Below, piece after piece: positions 42,759 to 51,065 of a stretch of DNA of 64,000 nucleotides. Origin of the DNA: Hymenobacter sp. PAMC 26628 (GTDB lineage Bacteria; Bacteroidota; Bacteroidia; Cytophagales; Hymenobacteraceae). Every line of letters begins with the position of its first letter. Within the stretch, counting starts at the first letter, position 1. The notes beneath the pieces were generated by a model. It saw only the letters and a list, made by a program, of their open reading frames with translations. It made no database searches and was not told the DNA's origin. The translations under genes and the position numbers were made by a program. The stretch is taken from assembly GCF_001562275.1 (NCBI RefSeq), contig NZ_CP014304.1, forward strand, positions 1,550,001-1,614,000, given 5' to 3'.

Positions 42759-43853
42759 CTACTTTGCCCCGGCATTACTCTTATACTCCACCACCGCTTT
42801 CAAAAAATCATCGAACAGAAACTCCGTATCCTGGGGCCCACCGGCGGCTTCGGGGTGAAACTGGGTGGAGAAAAACGGCTTGGTTTTGTGCTTGATGCCT
42901 TCGCAGGTGCCGTCGTTCAGGTTCTCGAACAGCATCTGCCATTCGGCGGGTAGCGTTTCGGTATCTACCGCGAAGCCGTGGTTCTGGCTGGTGATGTAGC
43001 AGCGCTGGGTGCCGGTGAGCTTCACGGGCTGGTTGTGGCTGCGGTGGCCGTATTTCAGCTTGAAGGTGTCGCCGCCCGCGGCCAGGCCCATGAGCTGGCT
43101 GCCCAGGCAGATGCCGAAAATGGGCTTGTCCTGTTGCAGGGCTTTTTGCAAGTGCTGGATGGTGGCCTCGCACATTTTGGGGTCGCCGGGGCCGTTGCTC
43201 AGGAACAGGCCGTCGTAGTCGAGGGTCGTAAAATCGTAGTCCCAGGGCACGCGAATCAGCTCCACGTCGCGCTCCAGGAAGCAGCGGATGATGTTGGTTT
43301 TGGTGCCGCAGTCCACGAGCACGATTTTGTGCTGGCCGCTGCCGTAGTGCCGGATGCCGGCTGGGCTCACCTGCGCCACCAGGTTGTCGAGGTTGGGGTC
43401 GTGGAAGGGCACGTCATCCTCGGCCACGATTTTGCCCAGCATCGCGCCTTTCTCGCGCAGCTTCTTGGTGAGCATGCGGGTATCGACGCCGCAGATGCCG
43501 GGGATGTTGTACTCCTTCAGCCAGTCGCCGAGGCTTTTGGAGGCGTTCCAGTGGCTGTGCTTCTCGGAGTAGTAGTTCACCACCAGCCCGGCAATGTGGA
43601 TTTTGTCAGACTCGAAAATGGTCGAAATCGACTCGTACAGCTCCTCGCCGGGCACGCCGTAGTTGCCCACCATGGGGGTGGTGAGCACCAGAATCTGGCC
43701 GGCGAAGGACGGGTCGGTGAGGTTCTCGGGGTAGCCGGTCATGGCCGTGCTGAACACCACTTCGCCAGCGGCGGAGATGAACGCGCCGAAGGATTCGCCC
43801 TGGATGGAGGTGCCGTCTTCGAGGATGAGTTTTACCGGTTTAGCGTTTTCCAC
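42759..43853 (-). CDS. carA: Carbamoyl-phosphate synthase small (glutaminase) subunit
   Basis: 364 aa. N-terminal CPSase small domain (ILEDGTSIQGESFG, STAMTGYPENLTDPSFAGQI) and a C-terminal class I glutamine amidotransferase with the nucleophile in PIFGICLGSQLMGLA (~245-260) and the His-Glu pair in TQFHPEAAGGP near the end. It supplies ammonia to CarB. The ATG at 43853 is standard. Separated from carB by the cargo gene at 41913. Confidence 0.96.
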   Translation of the reverse strand: MENAKPVKLILEDGTSIQGESFGAFISAAGEVVFSTAMTGYPENLTDPSFAGQILVLTTPMVGNYGVPGEELYESISTIFESDKIHIAGLVVNYYSEKHSHWNASKSLGDWLKEYNIPGICGVDTRMLTKKLREKGAMLGKIVAEDDVPFHDPNLDNLVAQVSPAGIRHYGSGQHKIVLVDCGTKTNIIRCFLERDVELIRVPWDYDFTTLDYDGLFLSNGPGDPKMCEATIQHLQKALQQDKPIFGICLGSQLMGLAAGGDTFKLKYGHRSHNQPVKLTGTQRCYITSQNHGFAVDTETLPAEWQMLFENLNDGTCEGIKHKTKPFFSTQFHPEAAGGPQDTEFLFDDFLKAVVEYKSNAGAK

Positions 43854-43901
43854 TCTGTTATGAGAAAAAGGATGTATTCTGTTGTTAATTTTTTGCCGTA
43901 A

Positions 43902-44351
43902 TCAGGCACGCCGCGTCCCTGCTTGTGGCGCTACAGGGCAGTGGTGCGTTTCCCCATCATCCCAATCAACGCTGATGGGAAGCTGGCCATTGGTAGGAAG
44001 GGCGACGATTCGGGAAGCCCCGCGACCGGGCGCTTGGCGGGCGCGCGGCGTCGTCTTAGCCAGCTTTTGCAGCCGCCCCAATACATTTTCGGCTGGAACA
44101 GGACCGTAAATCAGGGGTCTGTTCCAGCCGAAGTAGGAGGTAAGCCAAGCGGGAGTGAAAGCGTGTAAATCAATCTGCCCCGCGCACTGCCGCTTCCAGA
44201 TGTCAGGCATCGGGAAGTCGGGCGGGCACAACTGCTGGAAAGAAGAAGCAGTTGCAACTCTTTCATGGAAAGAGCCAGCCGGTGGCTGCGCAACAGTGGC
44301 CAATGGCAGCGTGCAGCTAATCAGAAGGGGAGCCAGGCTCGTAAACTTCAT
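43902..44351 (-). CDS. Secreted hypothetical protein in the carA-argD gap
   Basis: 149 aa from MKFTSLAPLL. Signal peptide MKFTSLAPLLISCTLPLATV, probably cut after AQ. The mature part has Cys in QLCPPDFPMPDIWKRQCAGQ and ends in a basic, Cys-containing tail (THHCPVAPQAG). No family recognised. GC content is moderate, not as low as the other gap genes. No palindrome arms were found around it. Function unknown. Confidence 0.6.
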   Translation of the reverse strand: MKFTSLAPLLISCTLPLATVAQPPAGSFHERVATASSFQQLCPPDFPMPDIWKRQCAGQIDLHAFTPAWLTSYFGWNRPLIYGPVPAENVLGRLQKLAKTTPRARQAPGRGASRIVALPTNGQLPISVDWDDGETHHCPVAPQAGTRRA

Positions 44352-44391
44352 CGTGCTACTCATTGGGGCCGCAAGTTAGGTCTCAAGCCGC

Positions 44392-45531
44392 TTATTTCCT
44401 TGCCTCTGCCGGAATAAGCGCGTACAGCGCCGCCAAAAACCGGTCAACCTCCGGCTTAGTAATATTCAGCGGCGGCAGCAGCCGCAGCACCTCAGGGTCC
44501 GAGGCGTTGCCCACAAAAATATGGTGTTCCGTGAGCAGCTTGTCGCGGGTTTCCTTGATAGGGAAGTCGTACTTGATGCCCACCATCAGGCCGCGGCCGC
44601 GGATTTCCAGGGCCCCGGCGTGGGCCAGCAGCTCCGTGCGCAGGTGGTTACCCATGGCGGTGGCGTGGGCCAGCAGGTGTTCGTCTTCGATGACTTCGAG
44701 CACGGCAAGGGCGGCGGCGCAGGCTAGGTGGTTGCCGCCGAAGGTGGTGCCCAGCAGGCCGTAGGAGGCTTGCAGCGTGGGCGCAATGAGGATGCCGCCG
44801 ATGGGAAAGCCGTTGCCCATGCCCTTGGCCACGGAAATGATATCGGGCCGGATGCCGGCGTGCTGGTGCGCGAAAAACTTGCCGCTGCGGCCGTAGCCGC
44901 TCTGCACCTCGTCGGCAATGAGCAGCACGTTGTGGGCCCCGCACAGCAGCGACAGCCCCTGCAGAAACTCATCGGAGGGCATGATGATGCCGCCCACGCC
45001 CTGAATGGGCTCGATAATCACGGCGCACACATCGTCGCCGCGCAGGATTTCGGCCACCGCCGGCAGGTCGTAATCGACGAAGGAAATGGCGTGGCCCGCG
45101 TTAAAGGGTGCCACGATTTTTGGGTTGTCGGTGGCCGCCACCGCGCCCGAGGTGCGGCCGTGAAACGCGCCTTTAAACGCAACCACGCGGGTTTTTCCGG
45201 TGTGGAAGGAGGCCAGCTTCAGCGCATTCTCGTTGGCCTCGGCCCCCGAGTTGCACAGAAACAGCGCGTAGTCCTCGTAGCCCGACACCTGGCCCAGCTT
45301 GTGCGCCAGCTGCGTCTGAATCGGAATCTGCACCGAGTTGGAGTAGAAGCCGATGTTTTGCAGCTGCTCGGTGAGGCGCTGCACGTAGTGCGGGTGGCTG
45401 TGGCCAATGGAAATCACGGCGTGGCCGCCGTAGAAATCCAGGTACTCCTGGCCCTGGTCGTCCCAAAGTTTCGCGCCTAGCGCCCGCACGGGCGTGATGT
45501 TGACGAGGGGATAAACGTTGAAAAGCTCCAT
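44392..45531 (-). CDS. argD: N-acetylornithine aminotransferase
   Basis: 379 aa class III PLP aminotransferase. It has the PLP-phosphate site NSGAEANENALKLA, the aromatic stacking motif FKGAFHGRTSG, IIEPIQGVGG, LLIADEVQSGYGRSG and the Schiff-base Lys in ISVAKGMGNGFPIGG. It converts N-acyl-glutamate semialdehyde to N-acyl-ornithine. Same strand as argC but separated from it by a hypothetical gene. The start MELFNVYPLV is normal for the Bacteroidota branch. Confidence 0.95.
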   Translation of the reverse strand: MELFNVYPLVNITPVRALGAKLWDDQGQEYLDFYGGHAVISIGHSHPHYVQRLTEQLQNIGFYSNSVQIPIQTQLAHKLGQVSGYEDYALFLCNSGAEANENALKLASFHTGKTRVVAFKGAFHGRTSGAVAATDNPKIVAPFNAGHAISFVDYDLPAVAEILRGDDVCAVIIEPIQGVGGIIMPSDEFLQGLSLLCGAHNVLLIADEVQSGYGRSGKFFAHQHAGIRPDIISVAKGMGNGFPIGGILIAPTLQASYGLLGTTFGGNHLACAAALAVLEVIEDEHLLAHATAMGNHLRTELLAHAGALEIRGRGLMVGIKYDFPIKETRDKLLTEHHIFVGNASDPEVLRLLPPLNITKPEVDRFLAALYALIPAEARK

Positions 45532-45570
45532 GTTATGGATGTTGTCTCGAAGACTAAATTTTAGAAGAAA

Positions 45571-45939
45571 CTAGTCTAATGATATTTCTAAGTCAGGCGG
45601 AATATTATCAGGATTCAAACTCGCATATAAACTCTTATCAATTCCAATGAATGCCATCACGTCGTAGCTTCTGAATAGAATCGTTAGATTTTTAGATTCA
45701 ATATCCATGTGAATTCCTTTTTCAGCTACTTCCTCTTCTTCAGCCTGTTGAACTATAGAATTTCTATTCTTATCCGTAATCATTATCTGCCAGTCACCAG
45801 CATTGTCAATTAGCAGTGTACCAAAAGTTGTTTTGATGCCAGCCCAAGAATCGCTTGAAATATGCCAGATAGACCCAGAGGGAACGCAGCGAATTACTTC
45901 GGACAGTAGACGAATTTCACTAGACTTGATTCGCAGCAT
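45571..45939 (-). CDS. AT-rich hypothetical protein in the argD-argC gap
   Basis: 122 aa, soluble and acidic, no signal peptide. It shows SIWHISSDSWAGIKTTFGTL, a Glu-rich run (QAEEEEVAEKG) and a conserved-looking ending NPDNIPPDLEISLD. No family recognised. The ATG (45939) lies in a sequence resembling one palindrome arm (CAGCATGACGTTCT at 45935-45948), as if the arm supplied the start codon. AT-rich compared with argD and argC. Function unknown. Confidence 0.6.
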   Translation of the reverse strand: MLRIKSSEIRLLSEVIRCVPSGSIWHISSDSWAGIKTTFGTLLIDNAGDWQIMITDKNRNSIVQQAEEEEVAEKGIHMDIESKNLTILFRSYDVMAFIGIDKSLYASLNPDNIPPDLEISLD

Positions 45940-45950
45940 GACGTTCTGGT

Positions 45951-46928
45951 TTAAAAAAACGAAGCTTTGCTCATCAATCCCGTCGTTTCCGGCAGGCCAA
46001 ACAGCAGGTTCATATTCTGCACCGCCTGGCCCGAGGCGCCTTTCACCAGATTATCAATTACCGAGGTAATCAAGAGCTGCTTGCCCTGCTTCTGCACGTG
46101 GAGCAGGCATTTATTGGTATTCACCACCTGCTTGAGGTGAATTTCCTTGTCCGACACCGTGGTGAACGACGCGTCGGCATAAAACTGCTGGTACAGCTCC
46201 TGCGCCTCGTCCTGCGTCAAATCCGAGGGCGTGTAGACGCTGGCGAAAATGCCCCGCGCGAAATTGCCGCGGTAGGGGATGAAGTGAATCTCGGCCTCCG
46301 ACTGCGGCTGTAGCTGCGCCAGGCTCTCACCGATTTCGCCGAGGTGCTGGTGCGTGAAGGGCTTGTAGACGGACACGTTGTTGGTGCGCCACGAGAAGTG
46401 CACCGTTTCCGACAGGCCTTGGCCCGCGCCGGTTGAGCCGGTGATGGCCGACACGTGGATGTCGTCGGTTAGGGCCCCGGCGGCGGCCAGCGGCAGCAGC
46501 GCCAGCTGAATGGCCGTGGCGAAGCAGCCGGGGTTGGCGATGCTGGTGGCATCTTTGATTGCCGCCCGATTAAGCTCCGGCAAGCCGTACACGAAGCGGC
46601 GGCCAGCGGCGTCGCGGTCGGCGGCGAGGCGGAAATCGTTGCTCAGGTCGATGACGCGGGTGGTGGCCGGGAGTGGGGTTTTCTCCAGGAATGCCCGTGA
46701 ATTGCCGTGGCCCAGGCAGAGGAACACCACGTCTTCCGTCCCGGTCAGCTCCCTAGCAAACACCAGTTCGGTGTCGCCCAGCAAGTCGTCGTGCACCTGG
46801 GCCACGGGGGCCCCGGCGTGGGAGCTGCTTACCACGGCCGCGATTTCCACGCGGGGGTGGGGCAGCAGGATGCGCAGCAGCTCGCCGGCCGTGTAGCCGG
46901 CCCCGCCCACAATGCCCGCCCTAAACAT
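45951..46928 (-). CDS. argC: N-acetyl-gamma-glutamyl-phosphate reductase
   Basis: 325 aa from MFRAGIVGGAGYTAGELLRI (46928), whose GxGxxG-type motif binds NADPH. Catalytic Cys in SIANPGCFATAIQLAL (~residue 135), and the His region in FIPYRGNFARGIFA. It reduces N-acyl-glutamyl phosphate to the semialdehyde. It overlaps the argG stop by 8 bp, so translational coupling is likely. Downstream, argD is displaced by a hypothetical gene. Confidence 0.95.
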   Translation of the reverse strand: MFRAGIVGGAGYTAGELLRILLPHPRVEIAAVVSSSHAGAPVAQVHDDLLGDTELVFARELTGTEDVVFLCLGHGNSRAFLEKTPLPATTRVIDLSNDFRLAADRDAAGRRFVYGLPELNRAAIKDATSIANPGCFATAIQLALLPLAAAGALTDDIHVSAITGSTGAGQGLSETVHFSWRTNNVSVYKPFTHQHLGEIGESLAQLQPQSEAEIHFIPYRGNFARGIFASVYTPSDLTQDEAQELYQQFYADASFTTVSDKEIHLKQVVNTNKCLLHVQKQGKQLLITSVIDNLVKGASGQAVQNMNLLFGLPETTGLMSKASFF

Positions 46929-48114
46929 TACCATCCTGCAAGCTAGCGTGAATTTTCAGCTGGTTGCCGAAGATTTTGATGAAGCCTTTCGCGTCGCGGG
47001 CGTCCCAGGCGTCGTTGGTTTCGCCGTAGGTGGCGGCTTTCGACTGCATCATGTCGTAGGGCGAAACAACACCCAGCAAATCAAATCGGTAGGGCTGCAA
47101 GCGCAGCGTTACCTTGCCTGATACGCGGGCCTGCGACGAGGCCAGAAAAGCCTCCATGTCGCGCATCACCGGGTCGAGGTACTGGGCCTCGTGCAGCAGC
47201 GTGCCATACCAGTTGGCCAGGTTGTCTTTGTGCAACAATTGCCAGCGCGAACAGGTGTGCTTTTCCAGCAAGTGGTGGGCTTTGATGAGCATGAGCGCCG
47301 CCGGGGCCTCAAACCCTACGCGGCCCTTAATGCCCAGAATCGTGTCGCCCACGTGCGTGTCGCGGCCAATGGCGTAGCTGGCCCCCAGCGCGTTGAGGCG
47401 CTGAATCAGGGCTACGGGGTCCATCGTTTCGCCGTTTAGGGCCCTGGGCTCGCCTTTTTCAAAGGTGATTTCGATTTGCTGGGCCCCGGTGGCGGTGGGC
47501 TGCGACGGGTAGGCGCTGTCGGGCAGGGGCAGGTGCGAGGTCAGGGTTTCGACGCCGCCCACGCTGGTGCCCCAAATGCCGACGTTGATGGAATACTTAG
47601 CCTTTTCCCAGCTCATTTCGAAGCCGTTTTTTTGCAAGTAGGCAATCTCTTCCTGGCGCGCGAGTTTCTTGTCGCGGATGGGGGCGATAATCTCGGTATC
47701 GGGCGCAATTACGGCGAAGGCCACGTCGAACCGCACCTGGTCGTTACCGGCCCCGGTACTGCCGTGCACGATGTAATCGGCCTTGTTCTGGCGGGCGTAC
47801 TCGGCAATGGCCAGCGACTGGAACATGCGCTCGGCGCTGACGCTCAGCGGGTACGTATCGTTCTTTAGCACGTTGCCAAACAGCAAGTAGCGCAGGCAGT
47901 CGTGGTAGAAACGCTCCGTTACATCTATTACTTCGTGCTTGACCGAGCCCAGCTCGTAGGCGCGTTTCTCGATGGCCGCCAGCTCGTTGGCCGTGAAGCC
48001 CCCGGAATTGACGATGACCGTGTGGACTTCCAGGTCGAGTTCGCGCGACAGATACACGGCGCAGTACGACGTGTCGAGGCCGCCGCTGTAGGCGAGAATG
48101 GCTTTTTTCTTCAT
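46921..48114 (-). CDS. argG: Argininosuccinate synthase
   Basis: 397 aa. ATP pyrophosphatase N-terminus KAILAYSGGLDTSYCAVYL (SGGxDTS P-loop), YIVHGSTGAGNDQVRFD, and SWEKAKYSINVGIWGTSVGG. It condenses citrulline and aspartate. The start ATGA overlaps the stop of the GNAT gene (48111-48114), typical of coupled translation. Complete and normal in length. Confidence 0.95.
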   Translation of the reverse strand: MKKKAILAYSGGLDTSYCAVYLSRELDLEVHTVIVNSGGFTANELAAIEKRAYELGSVKHEVIDVTERFYHDCLRYLLFGNVLKNDTYPLSVSAERMFQSLAIAEYARQNKADYIVHGSTGAGNDQVRFDVAFAVIAPDTEIIAPIRDKKLARQEEIAYLQKNGFEMSWEKAKYSINVGIWGTSVGGVETLTSHLPLPDSAYPSQPTATGAQQIEITFEKGEPRALNGETMDPVALIQRLNALGASYAIGRDTHVGDTILGIKGRVGFEAPAALMLIKAHHLLEKHTCSRWQLLHKDNLANWYGTLLHEAQYLDPVMRDMEAFLASSQARVSGKVTLRLQPYRFDLLGVVSPYDMMQSKAATYGETNDAWDARDAKGFIKIFGNQLKIHASLQDGNV

Positions 48115-48740
48115 GAGGAGGCAGAATCGATTTTAGGTTCGGAGGCCACGGTTTGGGGGCCCGGCAATACTGGCGTAGCCAGGGCGGCGAAATCGGGTAC
48201 CTGCACCTGCACGAGTTTATCGGCCGCGTCGAAGAGCATGCCGGTGCAAAGGCACATCTTGCGCTCGTTCTCCATCAGGATGCCGTAGTTCTTGCAGCTT
48301 TTGCAGCCCTTCCAAAAGTCCTCGCTTTGGGTCAGTTCGGAGAAGGTAACCGGCTCGTAGCCCAGGTCGGTGTTGATTTTCATCACGGCCAAGCTGGTCG
48401 TGATGCCAAAAATCTTGGCTTGCGGGTACTTAGTGCGCGACAAGTCGAACACGGCTTGCTTAATCGCCCGGCCCACGCCGTGCTTGCGGATATCGGCGTT
48501 CACTACGAGGCCCGAATTGACGACGAAGGATTTGTCGTCGAACGTTTCAATGTAGCAAAACCCGGCTAGCTCGCCATCGACGAACGCTAAGATGCCGTCG
48601 CCGCTGGCCATTTTTTTGGCCACGTAAGCTGGCTCGCGCTTGGCGATGCCCGTGCCGCGTTGTTTGGCCGACTCGATGTACCACTGGCACAGCGCGTCGG
48701 CATAAATGGCATCTTCTGCCGTTGCAACCCGAATTTCCAT
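48111..48740 (-). CDS. GNAT acetyltransferase, probable N-acetylglutamate synthase of the Bacteroidota type
   Basis: 209 aa from MEIRVATAEDAIYADALCQW (48740). GNAT fold with GILAFVDGELAGFCYIETF, the acetyl-CoA loop ADIRKHGVGRAIKQAVFDL and KINTDLGYEPVTFSELTQS. A Cys cluster (CKSC and CLC, in GCKSCKNYGILMENERKMCLC) forms a possible zinc site. First gene of the minus-strand arginine cluster and overlapping argG. No classical argA or argJ is visible, so it is the best candidate for the first step, acylation of glutamate. Upstream in-frame extension to 48938 lacks GNAT features and is rejected. Confidence 0.85.
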   Translation of the reverse strand: MEIRVATAEDAIYADALCQWYIESAKQRGTGIAKREPAYVAKKMASGDGILAFVDGELAGFCYIETFDDKSFVVNSGLVVNADIRKHGVGRAIKQAVFDLSRTKYPQAKIFGITTSLAVMKINTDLGYEPVTFSELTQSEDFWKGCKSCKNYGILMENERKMCLCTGMLFDAADKLVQVQVPDFAALATPVLPGPQTVASEPKIDSASS

Positions 48741-49063
48741 TCCGTGAATTGAGAAAAACCTGGGGAGAGATGCGCGGATTTCGTGCAAACGCAGGCCGCG
48801 TTTGATGATTGCCAGGAAACCCAAAGTCGGTAAGCGGCGCGGGGCCCGGCCCAGCGCCAAGGGGAGGTGGCCCCAGCGGGCGCACCAAGCGGCTGCGGTA
48901 GCCGCTAGGGTCGTCGTACCCACGAAGTCCGAACGCACACCGTCGAGCCCCCGGCCATAGCGGCTGCGGCAAACAACGTGGTAGTGGGCAAGGATGCGGT
49001 CATGGCAGAAACGAGAAATCGGGGGCTAAGCGAGCCACTGAGGCGCAGAGTTCAATTCTGCTG

Positions 49064-49094
49064 CAAAAGTAAAACCCCCTACTTTTGTTCGCAA
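49064..49094 (-). promoter_or_regulatory. Promoter of the minus-strand arg cluster
   Basis: On the minus strand, TTG (49092-49094) then 20 bp then TACTTTTG (49064-49071). This fits the Bacteroidota -33/-7 consensus TTG-N19-TAnnTTTG. Confidence 0.55.
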
Positions 49095-49154
49095 CCTTTT
49101 GGGGAAGTTTTTTGGCAAGCTACCTATTTGCCAGGGTAGAAGATGCGGCGCAGG

Positions 49155-49171
49155 GACAATAATTGTCCCAA
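49155..49171. promoter_or_regulatory. Palindrome GGGACAATAATTGTCCC, possible operator
   Basis: A 7-bp inverted repeat (GGGACAA/TTGTCCC) around TAA, about 45 bp before argB. Position and symmetry suit an operator of an arginine regulator; no regulator gene is in the window. Confidence 0.35.
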
Positions 49172-49215
49172 ATTCCGCACAAGTGAAAGAGAGATTAATT
49201 AATCATTAAGGGTAA

Positions 49216-49995
49216 ATGAAGCAATTAAAAATAATTAAGGTTGGCGGTGGCATCATCGACGATGCGGCGAGCTTAGCGCAGTTTCTGCAATTATTTGCCC
49301 GCGTGGAGGGCCCCAAGATTTTGGTGCACGGTGGCGGTAAAGGCGCCAGCGAAATGCTGCGGGCCCTGGGCATTGCGCCGCAGCTGGTGAATGGCCGCCG
49401 CATCACCGACGCGGCCACGCTCGACATTGTGACCATGTTTTACGCCGGCAAAACCAACAAAGCCATTGTGGCCGGCCTGCAGCAAAACCGCGTCAACGCC
49501 CTGGGCCTCAGCGGCGCCGATGGCAACGTGATTCGGGCAATCAAGCGGCCGGTGCGCGAGATTGACTACGGCTTCGTGGGCGAACTTACGCCTGCAGGTG
49601 TCAATGCGGCACTGCTGGGGGCCCTGCTCGGGCTGGGCCTCACCCCAGTAATTTGCGCCATTACGCACGACGGCCACGGCCAATTATTAAATACGAACGC
49701 CGATACCATTGCCGCCACCGTAGCCGTGGCGCTGAGCGAGCAATTTGCCGTTGAGTTGCATTACTGCTTCGAGAAGGATGGCGTACTGCTCGACGTGAAC
49801 GACGACAATTCGGTTATTGAAAAAATAAATCTGGCGAGCTACGCGGAATTAAAAGAAGCCGGAATTATTGCCGACGGGATGATTCCGAAACTAGATAATT
49901 CGTTTGATGCACTGAGCCAAGGCGTAAGCAAAATAATTATTGGCCACGCCCTGAAGATCAACGATTCGCTCAAAACCGTGCTATGCCTGAATTAG
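49216..49995 (+). CDS. argB: Acetylglutamate kinase
   Basis: 259 aa amino acid kinase fold: KIIKVGGGIIDDAASLAQFL, ILVHGGGKGASEMLRALG (GGG loop), ALGLSGADGNVIRA, and the ADGMIPKLDNSF ending that contains the conserved Lys. It phosphorylates the gamma-carboxyl of N-acyl-glutamate. The stop overlaps the argE start (49983-49995), so the two are coupled. Confidence 0.95.
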   Translation: MKQLKIIKVGGGIIDDAASLAQFLQLFARVEGPKILVHGGGKGASEMLRALGIAPQLVNGRRITDAATLDIVTMFYAGKTNKAIVAGLQQNRVNALGLSGADGNVIRAIKRPVREIDYGFVGELTPAGVNAALLGALLGLGLTPVICAITHDGHGQLLNTNADTIAATVAVALSEQFAVELHYCFEKDGVLLDVNDDNSVIEKINLASYAELKEAGIIADGMIPKLDNSFDALSQGVSKIIIGHALKINDSLKTVLCLN

Positions 49996-51047
49996 CCGCG
50001 CTTACGCAGGCGGCCGTAGGGCTGCTGGAGCAATTGATTGCAACGCCCTCGTTTTCGCGGGAAGAAGCAGCAACTGCGGCGTTGGTTTTTGATTTTTTGA
50101 CGACGCGTGGGGCCCTGCCGCAACGCCAAGGCAACAACGTGTGGGCCATAGCCCCGGGCTACGTGCCCACGCAGCCCACGGTGCTTCTCAACTCGCACCA
50201 CGACACCGTGAAACCCGGTGCAGCGTGGACGTATCCGCCGTTTGAGGCCACCTGGGAGGGCGATAAATTGACCGGCTTGGGTAGTAACGACGCGGGTGCT
50301 TCGGCGGTGAGTTTGCTGGCGACGTTTCTGTATTTGAAGGACCGGCCGCGCGCCTATAATTTAATTTGTGCGATTACCGCCGAGGAAGAAGTTTCGGGCG
50401 CTAACGGCATCTCTAAATTACTGCCTGAGTTGGGGCCCATTGCCCTCGGCATCGTGGGCGAACCCACGCAAATGCAATTGGCAATTGCCGAAAAAGGCCT
50501 GTTAGTACTCGACTGTGTAGCCCGCGGTAAAACCGGCCACGCGGCTCGCGACGAAGGCGAAAACGCCTTATATAAGGCCTTGGACGATATTGCCTGGCTG
50601 CGGAATAACCAGTTGCCGCGCGTATCGCCGATGCTGGGGCCCGTAAAAACAACGGCCACGCAAATTAGCGCTGGGCAGCAGCACAACGTGGTGCCCGACG
50701 AGTGCCGCTTCGTGGTGGACGTGCGCACCAATGAGCTGTACACTAATGCCGAAGTAGTGGAGATTTTGCAGCAAAATTTGCGGTCGGAAATTACGCCCCG
50801 CTCGCTGCGCTTGAACTCGTCGCGGATTGCGGCCGACCATCCCATTGTGCAGCGTGGCCGGGCCCTGGGCAAGCAAACGTACGGCTCGCCCACGCTTTCC
50901 GATCAGGCCCTGATGCCGTTTGCGACGGTGAAAATAGGGCCTGGCGACAGTGCCCGCTCGCATACACCGGACGAATTTATTTTGCGCAGCGAAATAATTA
51001 GCGGGGTGCGCGACTACGTGGCCCTGCTGACGGACTTAGTAATTTAA
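49983..51047 (+). CDS. argE: N-acetylornithine/N-acetylcitrulline deacetylase, M20 family
   Basis: 354 aa M20 zinc peptidase. Metal ligands in LLNSHHDTVKPGAAW, GLGSNDAGASAVSLL (Asp bridge), CAITAEEEVSGANG (catalytic Glu), LGIVGEPTQMQLA, and the dimerisation domain with GKTGHAARDEG. In a pathway with N-acyl-ornithine carbamoyltransferase it should act on N-acyl-citrulline rather than N-acyl-ornithine. It overlaps argB by 13 bp and is followed by argH after 18 bp. Confidence 0.93.
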   Translation: MPELAALTQAAVGLLEQLIATPSFSREEAATAALVFDFLTTRGALPQRQGNNVWAIAPGYVPTQPTVLLNSHHDTVKPGAAWTYPPFEATWEGDKLTGLGSNDAGASAVSLLATFLYLKDRPRAYNLICAITAEEEVSGANGISKLLPELGPIALGIVGEPTQMQLAIAEKGLLVLDCVARGKTGHAARDEGENALYKALDDIAWLRNNQLPRVSPMLGPVKTTATQISAGQQHNVVPDECRFVVDVRTNELYTNAEVVEILQQNLRSEITPRSLRLNSSRIAADHPIVQRGRALGKQTYGSPTLSDQALMPFATVKIGPGDSARSHTPDEFILRSEIISGVRDYVALLTDLVI

Positions 51048-51065
51048 TTAATTATTGCCTTCAGG

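Larger units (their letters stand above)
48741..49215. other. 475-bp divergent control region of the arginine genes
   Basis: Separates the GNAT-argG-argC side (minus) from argB-argE-argH (plus). It contains the minus-strand promoter-like pair at 49064-49094, a mirrored TACTTTTG on the plus strand near 49080 and an IR-like GGGACAATAATTGTCCC (49155-49171). The minus transcript would have a ~320-nt leader. No gene or known riboswitch recognised. Confidence 0.55.

Noticed and set aside
48743..48938. N-terminal extension of the GNAT protein or an arginine leader peptide
   Set aside because: The extension lacks GNAT features and the candidate leader frames have no clear run of Arg codons with a terminator pair.
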